The notes: generated by a model from the letters alone, not told the origin. DNA of 64,000 bases from Halorubrum aethiopicum (GCF_001542905.1 NZ_LOAJ01000001.1:1488001-1552000), one strand, 5' to 3'; positions 34,322 to 43,374 are shown, counted from the first letter of the stretch. Numbers and translations: made by a program.

Positions 34322-35647
34322 CTACGTCGATCCGGGCGGCTCGGTCCCCGCGGACGGCTCGGTCCCCGCGGCCGGCTCGGTCGCCACCGCGGCCAGCAGC
34401 TCCCCGCCGTCGACGTCGCTCGGAACCTCGACGACCCGATCCGCCGCGTTCGCGATCCGACCGCGTGCGTCCGGCCCCTCGGTTCCGTCGGTGCGGTCGT
34501 CCCCGTCCGTCCGGTCGGGACCCGTCCCGTCACCGCCGACGACGACCGCGACGTCGGCGGCGGCGGCCAGTTCGCGCGCCGCCGCCAGCGACTCGGCGTC
34601 GACGGGCGCGAAGGGCGGGACGGTCACCGCCCTCGCGCCCGCGTCTGCGGCGGCCACGGCGGCGGCGTCGCCCTCGGGGACGACGCCGAGGGTGGTCGCG
34701 TGGCCGGCGGCCGCGAGCCGGGCCACGACCCGCGCCGCGTCCGGACCGGTGCCGACGACGTGGACCCGACGGGGGTCGGCGTCCGACCGCGGGAAGGCCG
34801 TGACCGCGGGCGTCCCGGTCGCCGGGTTCCGGCCGACGAACGCCTCCGCGTCGAACGCCTCGTGGACCGTCGCGGCGTCGAGCACGTCCGCCGGCGGGCC
34901 GTCGGCGCGGACCCGGCCGCCGGCGATGACGACGATCCGGTCGCAGTAGCGGGCCGCCATGTCGAGGTCGTGGATCGCCGCGATCGCGGCGCGGCCGTCG
35001 TCGGCGATGTCGCGGACGCGCTCCATCGTCGCCACGGCGTGGTTCACGTCGAGGCTCGCGGTCGGCTCGTCGAGCAGCAGCGCCGGCGTCTCCTGGGCCA
35101 GCGCCCGCGCGAGGAGGACCCGCTGACGCTCGCCGCCCGACACCTCGGTTATCGACCGATCGGCGAACCGCTCGACGCCGGCGGCGGCCATCGCCTCGTC
35201 GACCGCGGCCGCGTCCTCGGCGTCGTGGCCGTCGAACCGCCCGAGGTACGGGGTTCGGCCCATCTCGACGACGTGACGAACCCGGAAGTCGAAGGAGAGC
35301 CCCGTCTCCTGTGGAACGCTCGCCACGCGCCGGGCGACCTCGCGGGCGGACAGGTCGGCCGTCGGGTCGCCGTCGAGACGGACGGTGCCCCCGTCGGGCT
35401 CGATCGCGCCGGTCATCGCCCGGAGCACCGTCGTCTTCCCCGCGCCGTTCGGGCCGACGAGACCGACGAGCGTCCCCGGCTCGACGACGAGGTCGACCCC
35501 GGAGACCGCCTCGAGGTCGCCGAAGGAGACGGTCAGATCGCGGACGGCGACGAGCGGGTCGGCGGTGGAGGAGGGGTCGACGTCGGCGGGGGAGCGACCG
35601 GGGGCGGCGTCGTCGGCGTCGACCGCGGGAGCGGCGTCCCCGCTCAC
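34322..35647 (-). CDS. btuD: ABC transporter ATP-binding protein, corrinoid type, with C-terminal extension
   Basis: 441 residues from a GTG at 35647 whose TGA-overlap with the permease stop (GTGA) signals translational coupling. The ATPase domain (about 30-265) has Walker A GPNGAGKTT, signature VSGGERQRVLLARA, Walker B ALLLDEPT and the H-loop IHDLDMAARYCDR. The C-terminal ~170 residues (DPRRVHVVGTGPDAARVVARLAAAG onward) form an extra Rossmann-like domain with a low-complexity end, seen in haloarchaeal BtuD-type proteins; its role is unknown. It works with the adjacent permease and the divergently encoded binding protein. Confidence 0.83.
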   Translation of the reverse strand: MSGDAAPAVDADDAAPGRSPADVDPSSTADPLVAVRDLTVSFGDLEAVSGVDLVVEPGTLVGLVGPNGAGKTTVLRAMTGAIEPDGGTVRLDGDPTADLSAREVARRVASVPQETGLSFDFRVRHVVEMGRTPYLGRFDGHDAEDAAAVDEAMAAAGVERFADRSITEVSGGERQRVLLARALAQETPALLLDEPTASLDVNHAVATMERVRDIADDGRAAIAAIHDLDMAARYCDRIVVIAGGRVRADGPPADVLDAATVHEAFDAEAFVGRNPATGTPAVTAFPRSDADPRRVHVVGTGPDAARVVARLAAAGHATTLGVVPEGDAAAVAAADAGARAVTVPPFAPVDAESLAAARELAAAADVAVVVGGDGTGPDRTDGDDRTDGTEGPDARGRIANAADRVVEVPSDVDGGELLAAVATEPAAGTEPSAGTEPPGST

Positions 35648-36786
35648 AGCTCGTGCACCTCGCGGTTCATGAGCAGGTAGACGAAGAAGGGCGCGCCGAC
35701 GGCGGCGGTGACGACGCCGACCGGGAGCTCCGCGGAGCCGGAGCGGGCGGCCGTGTCGGCGGCGACGAGGAAGGTCCCGCCGGAGAGCGCGGCGGTCGGG
35801 AGCAGTATTCGGTGGTCGGGGCCGACGACGAGCCGGAGCATGTGCGGGACGATCAGGCCGACGAATCCGATTATCCCCGCGAACGCGACGCCCGCGGCCG
35901 TGATCAGCGCGCTCGCCGCGAGCAGGATCCGCTTCGTTCGCTCGACGTCGATCCCGAGCCCGTGCGCCTCCTCCTCGCCGAGCAGGAGGACGTTGAGGTC
36001 CCGGGCGTACACGAGAAGCACCGTGAAAAGCGGCGGGACGACGAGCATGGTGACGCCGACCTCGCTCCAGGCGGCCCCCGAGAGGTGGCCCATCAGCCAC
36101 GCGACGATCCGGCGGAGCGACTCGCCGGCCTGTAACTGGAGGTACGAGATGACCGCGCCGAGGAACGTCTGGACGGCGACCCCCGCCAGGAGCAGCGTCG
36201 CGACCGGCGTCCGGCCGTGTCGCGTCGCGATGGCGTAGACGCCGAACGCCGCGATCAGCGCGCCGACGAACGCGAACAGGCTCACGCCGGTCCCGTAGGA
36301 GACGCCCACGTCGACCGCGCCGAGAAGCGGGAGCGTCAGCGTCGTCGACAGCGCGGTCGGGAAGACGATGAACGCGACCGCGCCGACGGCCGCGCCCGAG
36401 GAGACGCCGATGATCGAGGGGTCGGCCATCGGGTTCCGGAAGAACCCCTGCATCACGGTGCCCGCGGCCGCGAGCGAGAATCCGACGAGCGCCGCGAGGA
36501 GGATCCGCGGGAGCCTGACGAGCAACACGATCCGGCGGTGGACGTCGTCGACGGGGAAGGCGAACGGCGACCGGTAGGCGAACTCCACGCCGGGGAGCGC
36601 GAGCGGACCCGCGCCCGCCGTCCCGAACTCCACGCCCGCGGGCACGACCGCCGCGTTCAACACGATCTTCGCCACCTCCGCGGGCGGGATGGAGACGGGA
36701 CCGATCCCGGCGCTGACGACGACGACGGCCGCCAGCGCGGCCGCTAGCGCGGTCGACCACGCGACGGCCCGACGCCGGACTCGCAT
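35644..36786 (-). CDS. btuC: FecCD/BtuC-type ABC transporter permease
   Basis: 380 residues from the ATG at 36786, the start that sits about 27 nt from the TATA region. About nine to ten transmembrane helices and the FecCD signature LPRILLAALVGFSLAAAGTVMQGFFRNPMADPSIIGVSSGAAVGA are present (residues about 90-130). It forms the membrane channel for vitamin B12 or a ferric siderophore; the corrinoid call follows from the operon and family annotation. Confidence 0.86.
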   Translation of the reverse strand: MRVRRRAVAWSTALAAALAAVVVVSAGIGPVSIPPAEVAKIVLNAAVVPAGVEFGTAGAGPLALPGVEFAYRSPFAFPVDDVHRRIVLLVRLPRILLAALVGFSLAAAGTVMQGFFRNPMADPSIIGVSSGAAVGAVAFIVFPTALSTTLTLPLLGAVDVGVSYGTGVSLFAFVGALIAAFGVYAIATRHGRTPVATLLLAGVAVQTFLGAVISYLQLQAGESLRRIVAWLMGHLSGAAWSEVGVTMLVVPPLFTVLLVYARDLNVLLLGEEEAHGLGIDVERTKRILLAASALITAAGVAFAGIIGFVGLIVPHMLRLVVGPDHRILLPTAALSGGTFLVAADTAARSGSAELPVGVVTAAVGAPFFVYLLMNREVHEL

Positions 36787-36800
36787 TCGATAGGCAACAA

Positions 36801-36825
36801 AACTTGTAGTAGGTAAATACTTATT
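36801..36825. promoter_or_regulatory. Overlapping divergent promoters of the BtuCD and BtuF genes
   Basis: The 62-bp gap holds one AT-rich patch. AAATACTTATT sits ~27 bp before the BtuF ATG at 36849, and the same patch read on the other strand (GTATTTACC) sits ~27 bp before the BtuC ATG at 36786. Both genes would be leaderless, and one regulator bound here could control both. Confidence 0.5.
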
Positions 36826-36848
36826 GGACCGGCCGTGTCGATACATCG

Positions 36849-38036
36849 ATGCGAGACAGCTTCGCGGTCGCGGTCGCCCTGCTCGTGACGACCGCCCTCG
36901 TGGGCGGCGTCGCGGTCGGGGCGGCGGGCGCACAGCCGACGACCGAGACGGGCGACGCTCCGGAGATCCGCGGGACGGGGCCCCACCAGGCGGACGATGC
37001 GGAGTGTTCGTTCCCGCTCACCGTCACCGACGCGACGGGAATGGAGATCACTCTCGAGGAGCCGCCGGAGCGGATCACGACGACGAACCCGTCGGCCGCA
37101 CAGACGCTGTGGGAGATCGGCGCGCGCGACCGCGTCGTCGGCGTGACCCAGTACGCCGCGTACCTCGACGGGGCGGGAGAGCGAACGAATGTCTCCGCCG
37201 CGGGCCTCGGCGTCGACGTCGAGAAGGTCGTCGGGACGGACCCGGACCTGGTGTTGGCCCCGAACGCCTCCGCCGACGACGTGGAGCCGCTCCGGAACGC
37301 CGACCTCACCGTCTACCACTTCTCGGAGGCGACCGACGTCGACGACATCGCCGAGAAGACGACGACCGTCGGCCGGCTGGTCGGCGCGTGTGACGCCGCC
37401 GCCGAGACGAACGAGGAGATGATGACCGCGGTCGCGGAGACGCGAAACCGGACCGCCGACCTCGACCGCCCGGACGCGCTCTACCCGCTGGGGAGCGGCT
37501 TCGTCGCCGCCGGTGACACCTTCATCGACGAGCTCATGACGATCGGCGGGGTCGAGAACGTCGCCGCCGCCGAACACGAGGGGTACCCGCAGCTCTCGGC
37601 CGAGGTCGTTCTCGAGCTGGATCCCGAGCTCATCCTCGTCAACGGTCCCGACGCGCCGATCATGGACGAGGAGCCGTACGCGAGCACGACCGCCGGCCGG
37701 GAGGGGAACGCGGTCGTCGTCGAGGTCCAGTGGCTGAACCAGCCGGCGCCGCGCAGCGTGATCGTGGCGACGTCGACCATCGCGGACGCGGTCGAGGAGT
37801 ACAACGCGGCACAGGGGAGCGACGACGGGAGCGAGAGCGCCGACGACGGCGAAAGCGGGACGGAGAGTGACGCTGGCGGGAGTGACGCCGACGACAGCGA
37901 CGGCGACGCCGGCGGGAGCGAGTCCGACGACGCCGGATCGGCCGGGACCGGCGACGAGGCTCCCGGGTTCGGGGTCGTCGCCGCGGTGCTGGCCGTGCTC
38001 GCGACGCTCGCCGTCGGCGTGACTCGCCGGCCGTAG
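36849..38036 (+). CDS. btuF: Corrinoid ABC transporter substrate-binding protein with PGF-CTERM tail
   Basis: 395 residues. A Sec-type signal (to about residue 28) precedes a BtuF/FhuD-like bilobed domain (RITTTNPSAAQTLWEIG, VVGVTQYAAYL, TDPDLVLAPN, YPLGSGFVAAGDTFIDELMTIGG, QLSAEVVLELDPELILV). An Asp/Ser/Gly linker follows, then PGF and a hydrophobic helix and RRP, the PGF-CTERM signal handled by an archaeosortase that leaves the protein lipid-anchored outside. It delivers the ligand to the BtuCD membrane complex encoded divergently. Confidence 0.87.
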   Translation: MRDSFAVAVALLVTTALVGGVAVGAAGAQPTTETGDAPEIRGTGPHQADDAECSFPLTVTDATGMEITLEEPPERITTTNPSAAQTLWEIGARDRVVGVTQYAAYLDGAGERTNVSAAGLGVDVEKVVGTDPDLVLAPNASADDVEPLRNADLTVYHFSEATDVDDIAEKTTTVGRLVGACDAAAETNEEMMTAVAETRNRTADLDRPDALYPLGSGFVAAGDTFIDELMTIGGVENVAAAEHEGYPQLSAEVVLELDPELILVNGPDAPIMDEEPYASTTAGREGNAVVVEVQWLNQPAPRSVIVATSTIADAVEEYNAAQGSDDGSESADDGESGTESDAGGSDADDSDGDAGGSESDDAGSAGTGDEAPGFGVVAAVLAVLATLAVGVTRRP

Positions 38037-38054
38037 GGAACCGTCGCGCCCGCC

Positions 38055-39281
38055 TCAGATCCCCTGACCCATCAGGTGGCTGCGCAACACGTCGGGGGTC
38101 TTGAGCCCGGCGTCGGTGTTGAGCAGGACGACGGTCTCGTCGCCCTCGAAGTACCCCTCCTCGGCGAGTTCCCACGCGCCCGCCGGCGCGGCCCCGCCCG
38201 CGGCGCCCGTCTCGATCACCTCGTTCTGGGCGACGGCGACCGCGCTCGCGAGGACGTCCTCGTCGTCCGCGGTCACCGCGGTCCCGCCGCTCTCCTCGAT
38301 GGCCTCCAGGGCCTCGCGGCCGCCGGCGGGGTCGGGGATCTCCAACTCGCCGCAGATGGTGTCGGGCGTCGACCACGGCTCCGGCTCGTCGAGCCCGCGC
38401 TCGAGCGCGGCCGCGATCGGGGCACAGCCGCTCGCCTGGGCCGCGACGAGCCGGGGCACCGCGTCGATCGCGCCGATCCGCGCCAGCTCGGCGAAGCCCT
38501 TGTGGATCCCGGCGAGCACCTCGCCGGTGCCGGTCGGGACGACGACGACGTCGGGTGCGCCGCCGAGGTCCGCGACGAGCTCGAACGCGACCGTCTTCAC
38601 CCCCTCGTGACGGTAGGGAGTCGTAAACTCGTTGAGGTCCATGTACTCCGTCTCCAGCTGTTCGTCGACGGCGGCGGCCGCGTCGGGGTAGCGCCCGCCG
38701 ACGACCCGCATGTCGCCGCCGTGGACGTTCGTCATCGCCTTGTTCGAGAACGCGCAGCGCGAGGGGACGAACGCGTACGAGCGCAGCCCCGCCCGTCCGG
38801 CGTACGCGGCCATCGACTGGCCGGCGTTGCCGGGGCTCGCGCACGCGAGCGGCTCCACGTCGCGGTCGTCGGCGACCCCCGCGACCGCGGTCATCGCGAC
38901 CGAGAGCCCGCGGTCGAGGACGGTCCCCGTCGGGTTCCGCCCCTCGTCTTTGACGTAGACGCGCTCGACGCCGAGCTCTCCGGCCAGGCGGTCGGTCGGC
39001 ACGAGCGGGGTCGACCCCTCGCTCCCCGAGAGCGCGGCGGCCGCGGGGAACGGCAGGAGCGCGTCGTACCGCCAGTGGCCCAGCGCGCGTGCGCGCTCGG
39101 CGTCCCCCTCGCCGGCCGAAGCGGCTCCCGCGCCGAACAGCGCGTCGGGGTCGACCGCGTCGTAGTCGTAGGTCGGCTCGACGCGCCCCGTCTCCTCCGG
39201 GAGCTCCGCCGGGTCGGCCGTCTCGTACACCCGACCGGACGCGCGACTCTCCAGCCCGCGGAACGTCTCCGTCGTCTCCAT
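38055..39281 (-). CDS. Threonine-synthase-like PLP-fold protein lacking the catalytic lysine
   Basis: 408 residues from ATG 39281. The fold type II motifs are visible: substrate-start TPLVPTDRLA, VYVKDEGRNPTGT, the phosphate-contact loop SPGNAGQS, VVPTGTGEV and NTDAGLKTPD. The threonine synthase signature NPTGSFKDRG here reads NPTGTVLDRG, so Leu122 replaces the Lys that holds pyridoxal phosphate. I infer that it either does not catalyse a PLP reaction in the usual way or has a regulatory or altered role. It overlaps no neighbour; canonical thrC would be elsewhere. Confidence 0.8.
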   Translation of the reverse strand: METTETFRGLESRASGRVYETADPAELPEETGRVEPTYDYDAVDPDALFGAGAASAGEGDAERARALGHWRYDALLPFPAAAALSGSEGSTPLVPTDRLAGELGVERVYVKDEGRNPTGTVLDRGLSVAMTAVAGVADDRDVEPLACASPGNAGQSMAAYAGRAGLRSYAFVPSRCAFSNKAMTNVHGGDMRVVGGRYPDAAAAVDEQLETEYMDLNEFTTPYRHEGVKTVAFELVADLGGAPDVVVVPTGTGEVLAGIHKGFAELARIGAIDAVPRLVAAQASGCAPIAAALERGLDEPEPWSTPDTICGELEIPDPAGGREALEAIEESGGTAVTADDEDVLASAVAVAQNEVIETGAAGGAAPAGAWELAEEGYFEGDETVVLLNTDAGLKTPDVLRSHLMGQGI

Positions 39282-39418
39282 ACGCGACCTTGCGGCGGGC
39301 CCGACTAATCGCTTCGCTTCCCGCCCGCGCCGAATCGACAAACCTACCGACCGGCACGCCGCGTCCCGGTCGACCCGTCCCGCGGCCGCTTATTACCCGC
39401 CGGCCCGATACGACGCTC

Positions 39419-40741
39419 ATGGACGCAGACGCCATCGTCGTCGGCGGCGGGCTGGCCGGGCTCGTCTCGGCGGCCCGGCTCGCGGAGGCGGGCGCGGACG
39501 TGACGCTCCTCGAACGGCGGCCGCGCGTCGGCGGCCGGGTCCGTTCCCGCGAGGTCGACGGATTCACGCTCGACCGCGGGTTCCAGGTGCTGTTCACGAG
39601 CTACCCGGCCGTGGCGCGCGAGATCGACGCGGACGCGCTGGACCTCCGGCGGTTCTCGCCGGGCGCGACGATCTGTCGGCCGGGATCGCGGGCCGTCCTC
39701 TTGGACCCCCTCCGCGAGCCGACCGCCGCGGTCGAGTCCGCGCTCAACCGCGAGGTGCCCTTCTCCGACAAGCTCCGCACGCTCGCGCTCCGATACGACC
39801 TCTCGAAGCGCGGAGAGAACGAGTTCTTCGCGGACGCCGGCTCCGCCGCCGACGCCTCGATCCGCGAGTACCTCGCGGACTGGGGTTTCTCGAGCGACTA
39901 CGTCGCGAACTTCGTCGAGCCCTTCTACGGCGGGATCACCCTCGACCGGTCGCTGTCGACTTCGAAGCAGGTCTTCGAGTACACCTTCCGCGCGATGAGC
40001 CGCGGGTCGATCGCGATCCCCGCCGACGGGATGGCGGCGATCCCCGACCAGTTGGCCGAGCGCGCCGCGGACGCCGGCGTCGAGGTCCGCACCGGCGAGG
40101 ACGTCGAGGCGGTCGACGTCGGATCCGGCGGCCGGTTCCGACTCGGCTCCGGCGGCCCCGCCGACGGCGCGCGCGTCGAACTCGCGGACGGGGAGACGCT
40201 CGACGCGGACTGTGTCGTCGTCGCGACCACGCCCCCGGAGGCGCGGCGACTGACGGGCGTCGAGTCGATCCCCGAGTCGGGAGTTCCGAACGTCACCGCG
40301 TGGTTCGCGCTCCCCGAACGGTCGTCGTTTTCGACCGGAAAACGGATCCTGCTCAACGCGGCCGGCGAGTCGCCGAACGCGGTCGTGCCGATCTCGGAGG
40401 TCGCCCCCGAGTACGCGCCCCGGAACCGCCCGCTGCTCGCGGCGACGTTCCTCGGCGAGACGGCGCTGGAGCTCGAGGCGGCCGACCTCCGCGAGGAGAC
40501 CCGCGAGGCGCTCTCGGCGTGGTATCCGGAACGGGGGTTCGAGAGCCTCGAGACCGTCGCCGTCGACCGGATCCCCTTCGCGCAGTTCGCCCAGCCGTCG
40601 GGCGTCCACGCGACGCTTCCCGACCCGGACGACCCCGAGGGGCCGGTGGTGCTCGCGGGCGAGTACACCGAGTGGTCGTCGATCCAGGGCGCGCTGGAGA
40701 GCGGGCGGGCCGCGGCGGAGGCGGCGAGCGAGTACCGCTAG
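39419..40741 (+). CDS. FAD-dependent amine-oxidase/phytoene-desaturase-like oxidoreductase
   Basis: 440 residues from ATG 39419. The dinucleotide motif IVVGGGLAGLVSAARLAEAGADVTLLERRPRVGGRVRS, the ATTPPEARRL region and the C-terminal FAD-contact GEYTEWSSIQGALESGRAAAEAA place it in the protoporphyrinogen oxidase/phytoene desaturase superfamily. The substrate (carotenoid, quinone or amine) is not determined. The stop TAG shares bases with the stop of the convergent gene. Confidence 0.83.
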   Translation: MDADAIVVGGGLAGLVSAARLAEAGADVTLLERRPRVGGRVRSREVDGFTLDRGFQVLFTSYPAVAREIDADALDLRRFSPGATICRPGSRAVLLDPLREPTAAVESALNREVPFSDKLRTLALRYDLSKRGENEFFADAGSAADASIREYLADWGFSSDYVANFVEPFYGGITLDRSLSTSKQVFEYTFRAMSRGSIAIPADGMAAIPDQLAERAADAGVEVRTGEDVEAVDVGSGGRFRLGSGGPADGARVELADGETLDADCVVVATTPPEARRLTGVESIPESGVPNVTAWFALPERSSFSTGKRILLNAAGESPNAVVPISEVAPEYAPRNRPLLAATFLGETALELEAADLREETREALSAWYPERGFESLETVAVDRIPFAQFAQPSGVHATLPDPDDPEGPVVLAGEYTEWSSIQGALESGRAAAEAASEYR

Positions 40742-42027
40742 TCGCCCGGATCGTCGCGCCCGGGGTCGGTCGTGTCGCCCCCGTCGCCCCTGTCGCTCGA
40801 GTCCTCGTCCGGCAGCGTGAGTACGTTCTCGCGGCCCAGCCGGAACCCTTCCAGGTCGCCCTCGTCGCGGAGCCCGGTCACCACCTGGCTCGTTTTGGCG
40901 GCCGTCCAGTCGAGCTCCTCGGCGACCCGTTTCTGTTTCATCCGGCCCCCTTCGTGCTCAACGAGCCGCAGCACCTGCTCCTCGTTGCTCAAGAGATCCG
41001 CGTCGACGGGCGGGGCGTCCGCGTCGTCGTCCGTCGAACCGTCGTCCGTCGTGTCGTCGTCCATCGAGCCGTCCTCGGTCGACTCGTCGTCCGCGTCGTC
41101 GCGCTCCTCGGGCGCGTCGGTCGCACCCGGCTCCGTCGACGATCCGCCGCCCGCGGCAGCGCCGGTCGCCGCGGCTCCCGTCTCGGCCGGCGTCGGTTCC
41201 GCCTCCGCCGAGGGCGACTCCCGATCGCGCCGGGAGTACGCCAGGGCTCCGCCGAGGACGACGAGGAGGCCGACGGCGGCGAGGATCGGCAGCCCGCTCG
41301 GGATCGAGTCCACCACGGAGTCGGGGACCATCGAGACCCGCGGTTCGCCTCCGGCGAAGTCGACCGGACCGACCCAGACGACCGACCCGTCTCGCGTCTC
41401 CGCGGGTTCGGGGGAGGCCGCATCCAGCTCGTGGGAGTCCGGCCACGAGACGATGAGCGAGCTCTCCTCGTCGAGGAACATCCCGTCTATCGCGTCGCCG
41501 GCCGCGATCCGGCCGTCCTCGACGGTCGCGAACCCGCCCCAGCGGAACCGGTAGGTGACGACGCCGTACTCCTGGGGGATCTCCCGGCGCTCGGCGGTCA
41601 CCGACACGTTCGAGACGTTCATCTCGCGGCCCGTCGCGTTCGCCGCCTCTCCGACCGTCGTCTCCATCCGCCCGCGGAACCGGTCGGTGTACGCCTCGGG
41701 GTTCGCCTCGAGGTCCGTCCGGAACTCCTCGAAGGCCCGCTCCTCGTCGCTCGTCGAGAGCCGCACCCGGTACTCGATCGTCCAGACCGCGTCGCCGTCG
41801 GCGTCGACGTCGACGGTGATCAACACGTCGTCGGGGTCGATCTCCTCCTGTTGGGCGAAGGGGTCCCCGGCGACGCCCGCGACGCCGGCGGACGCGCCGA
41901 CGAGGAGGCCCGCCACGAGAAGGCCGACGACGAGGATCGGACTGACGAGACGCCAGTCGAGCGTCGAGAGCGCCGTCGTTCGCTGCACGGACGACACGAC
42001 ACGCGGACGCGCTAAATCGCTTCTCAT
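40738..42027 (-). CDS. Membrane protein with exterior domain and cytoplasmic winged helix
   Basis: 429 residues. A first helix (about 26-50) is followed by an exported acidic domain (~55-245, with VDVDADGDAVWTIEYRV and N-glycosylation motifs NVS), a second helix (about 246-266), a long acidic low-complexity linker, and a C-terminal winged helix (about 350-405: LSNEEQVLRLVEHEGGRMKQKRVAEELDWTAAKTSQVVTGLRDEGDL). It has the arrangement of haloarchaeal DUF7345/DUF7343-type membrane regulators. It may sense an outside signal and act on DNA. TAG stop codons of this gene and the convergent oxidoreductase overlap in a CTAG. Confidence 0.72.
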   Translation of the reverse strand: MRSDLARPRVVSSVQRTTALSTLDWRLVSPILVVGLLVAGLLVGASAGVAGVAGDPFAQQEEIDPDDVLITVDVDADGDAVWTIEYRVRLSTSDEERAFEEFRTDLEANPEAYTDRFRGRMETTVGEAANATGREMNVSNVSVTAERREIPQEYGVVTYRFRWGGFATVEDGRIAAGDAIDGMFLDEESSLIVSWPDSHELDAASPEPAETRDGSVVWVGPVDFAGGEPRVSMVPDSVVDSIPSGLPILAAVGLLVVLGGALAYSRRDRESPSAEAEPTPAETGAAATGAAAGGGSSTEPGATDAPEERDDADDESTEDGSMDDDTTDDGSTDDDADAPPVDADLLSNEEQVLRLVEHEGGRMKQKRVAEELDWTAAKTSQVVTGLRDEGDLEGFRLGRENVLTLPDEDSSDRGDGGDTTDPGRDDPGD

Positions 42028-42069
42028 GTCCGCCGTGGGCCTCGGGCGGCCGCCGTCGGAGCGAGCACG

Positions 42070-43374
42070 CTACGGGCCACCGCGTCCGCCGCCGCTCGCT
42101 CCGTCTCCCGCACCCGAGCCCGGATCGCCCTCGGACCCCGAGTCGGAACCGCTTCCGGCGTCGTCGCCGGTGTCTCCAGCGTCGTCGTCGCCGGCGTCGT
42201 TCCCGCCGTCACCGGCGTCGCCAGCGTCGCCAGCGTCCCCGCCGTCGCTTCCGGGGTTGTTCCCGCCGCCACGGTCGCCGTCGCTTCCGCGCGCTCCGTC
42301 GCTCTCGGACCCCTCGCCGCCCGACCTCTCGCCGCCGTTCCCGTCGGTGACGTTCCCCCGGGTGCCCGCCCCGTCGCGATTCGGTCCATCGCGCGCCGAG
42401 CCGTCGGCTACGGACCCGTTTCGCGGGCCGGTGTCGTCGGCTCCCGGTTCGGAGACGTTACTTCCCGGAGGGCCGCCTCCGGGGAGGTCGTCGATCGGAC
42501 CGCCACCGCCCGGCGCGTCGGGACCGCCCGGGGCATCACCGCCCGGAGTGCCGGGACCACCTGGGGAATCACTGCCCGGAGTGCCGGGACCACCTGGGGA
42601 ATCACTGCCCGGAGCACCCGGACCGCCCGGAGCGTCACCGCCCGGTGCGCCGGGACCGCCCGGTGCGCCGACCCCGGATCCGGGAGGGCCGCGGCGGTCC
42701 GGCCCCATCGGCGCGCCGGTCCGGTTCCCGCCGATCTCCCGGGCGATCGCCGCGACCTCCGGACCGCTCAGCTCGCTCGCGCGCTCGCGAAGAGCCCGGA
42801 TCCGGTCGGCGTCGACCCCCCGTTCGGCGAGCGTCTCGTCCGGCAGGCCCGCCGCGACCTCGACGCTCCGGTTCGTCGTCCGGTTCACCGTCGCCACCCG
42901 CGTCCCGATCGCCGCCTGCCGAGCGGCGTACGCGCCGGGACTCACGTTCCCGGCCTCGCGGCGTTCACGGAGCTCCCGCTGCCGCTCCCGCAGCTCCGCG
43001 AGCCGCTCCTCGTTCCGCTCGAGCTGGGCCGCGATCACCGCCGCGCGCTCCTCGTCGGTCTCCGCCTCCGCGAGCCGGATCTCGAAGGTGCGCGAGGACA
43101 CCTCGCCGTCGACTTCGGCCCCCTGGACGCCGATGACGCCGGAGAGCCGTTCGCCGGGGCTGAGGTCGCTCGTGTCGTTCGCGGCGGTCTCCGATCCGAC
43201 CTGTGGCCGCTCGTCGGTGTCCCCGGAGACGCTCGCGTCGCCACCGGCGCCCGCGCCGTCGCCGATCGCGGGCGACCCCCCGGGATCGCCGGTCACCGCG
43301 GCTCCGAGCGGGACCATCGCGATCAGCCCCGCGACCGTCAGGGCCGCGACGAGCAACGTGATCCGTCGAGTCAT
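42070..43374 (-). CDS. Secreted or anchored protein with 11-residue Gly/Pro repeats and disordered acidic tail
   Basis: 434 residues from ATG 43374. A signal or anchor (MTRRITLLVAALTVAGLIAMVPLG) precedes a charged coiled-coil part (EERLAELRERQRELRERREAG near 130-150). Then Gly/Pro/Ser/Asp repeats of about 11 residues (GSDSPGGPGTP type) occupy about 230-285, encoded by 33-nt DNA repeats, two of them perfect (42541-42606). The last ~130 residues are Gly/Asp/Ser-rich and disordered. N-glycosylation sequons (NRT, NVS, NGS, NVT) occur. Extracellular surface role inferred; family not recognised. Confidence 0.65.
   Translation of the reverse strand: MTRRITLLVAALTVAGLIAMVPLGAAVTGDPGGSPAIGDGAGAGGDASVSGDTDERPQVGSETAANDTSDLSPGERLSGVIGVQGAEVDGEVSSRTFEIRLAEAETDEERAAVIAAQLERNEERLAELRERQRELRERREAGNVSPGAYAARQAAIGTRVATVNRTTNRSVEVAAGLPDETLAERGVDADRIRALRERASELSGPEVAAIAREIGGNRTGAPMGPDRRGPPGSGVGAPGGPGAPGGDAPGGPGAPGSDSPGGPGTPGSDSPGGPGTPGGDAPGGPDAPGGGGPIDDLPGGGPPGSNVSEPGADDTGPRNGSVADGSARDGPNRDGAGTRGNVTDGNGGERSGGEGSESDGARGSDGDRGGGNNPGSDGGDAGDAGDAGDGGNDAGDDDAGDTGDDAGSGSDSGSEGDPGSGAGDGASGGGRGGP

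Noticed and set aside
38055-39281. Leu at the PLP-lysine position as a sequencing error
   Set aside because: The codon would need more than one change from AAG/AAA to CTC, so an error is unlikely; treated as genuine.
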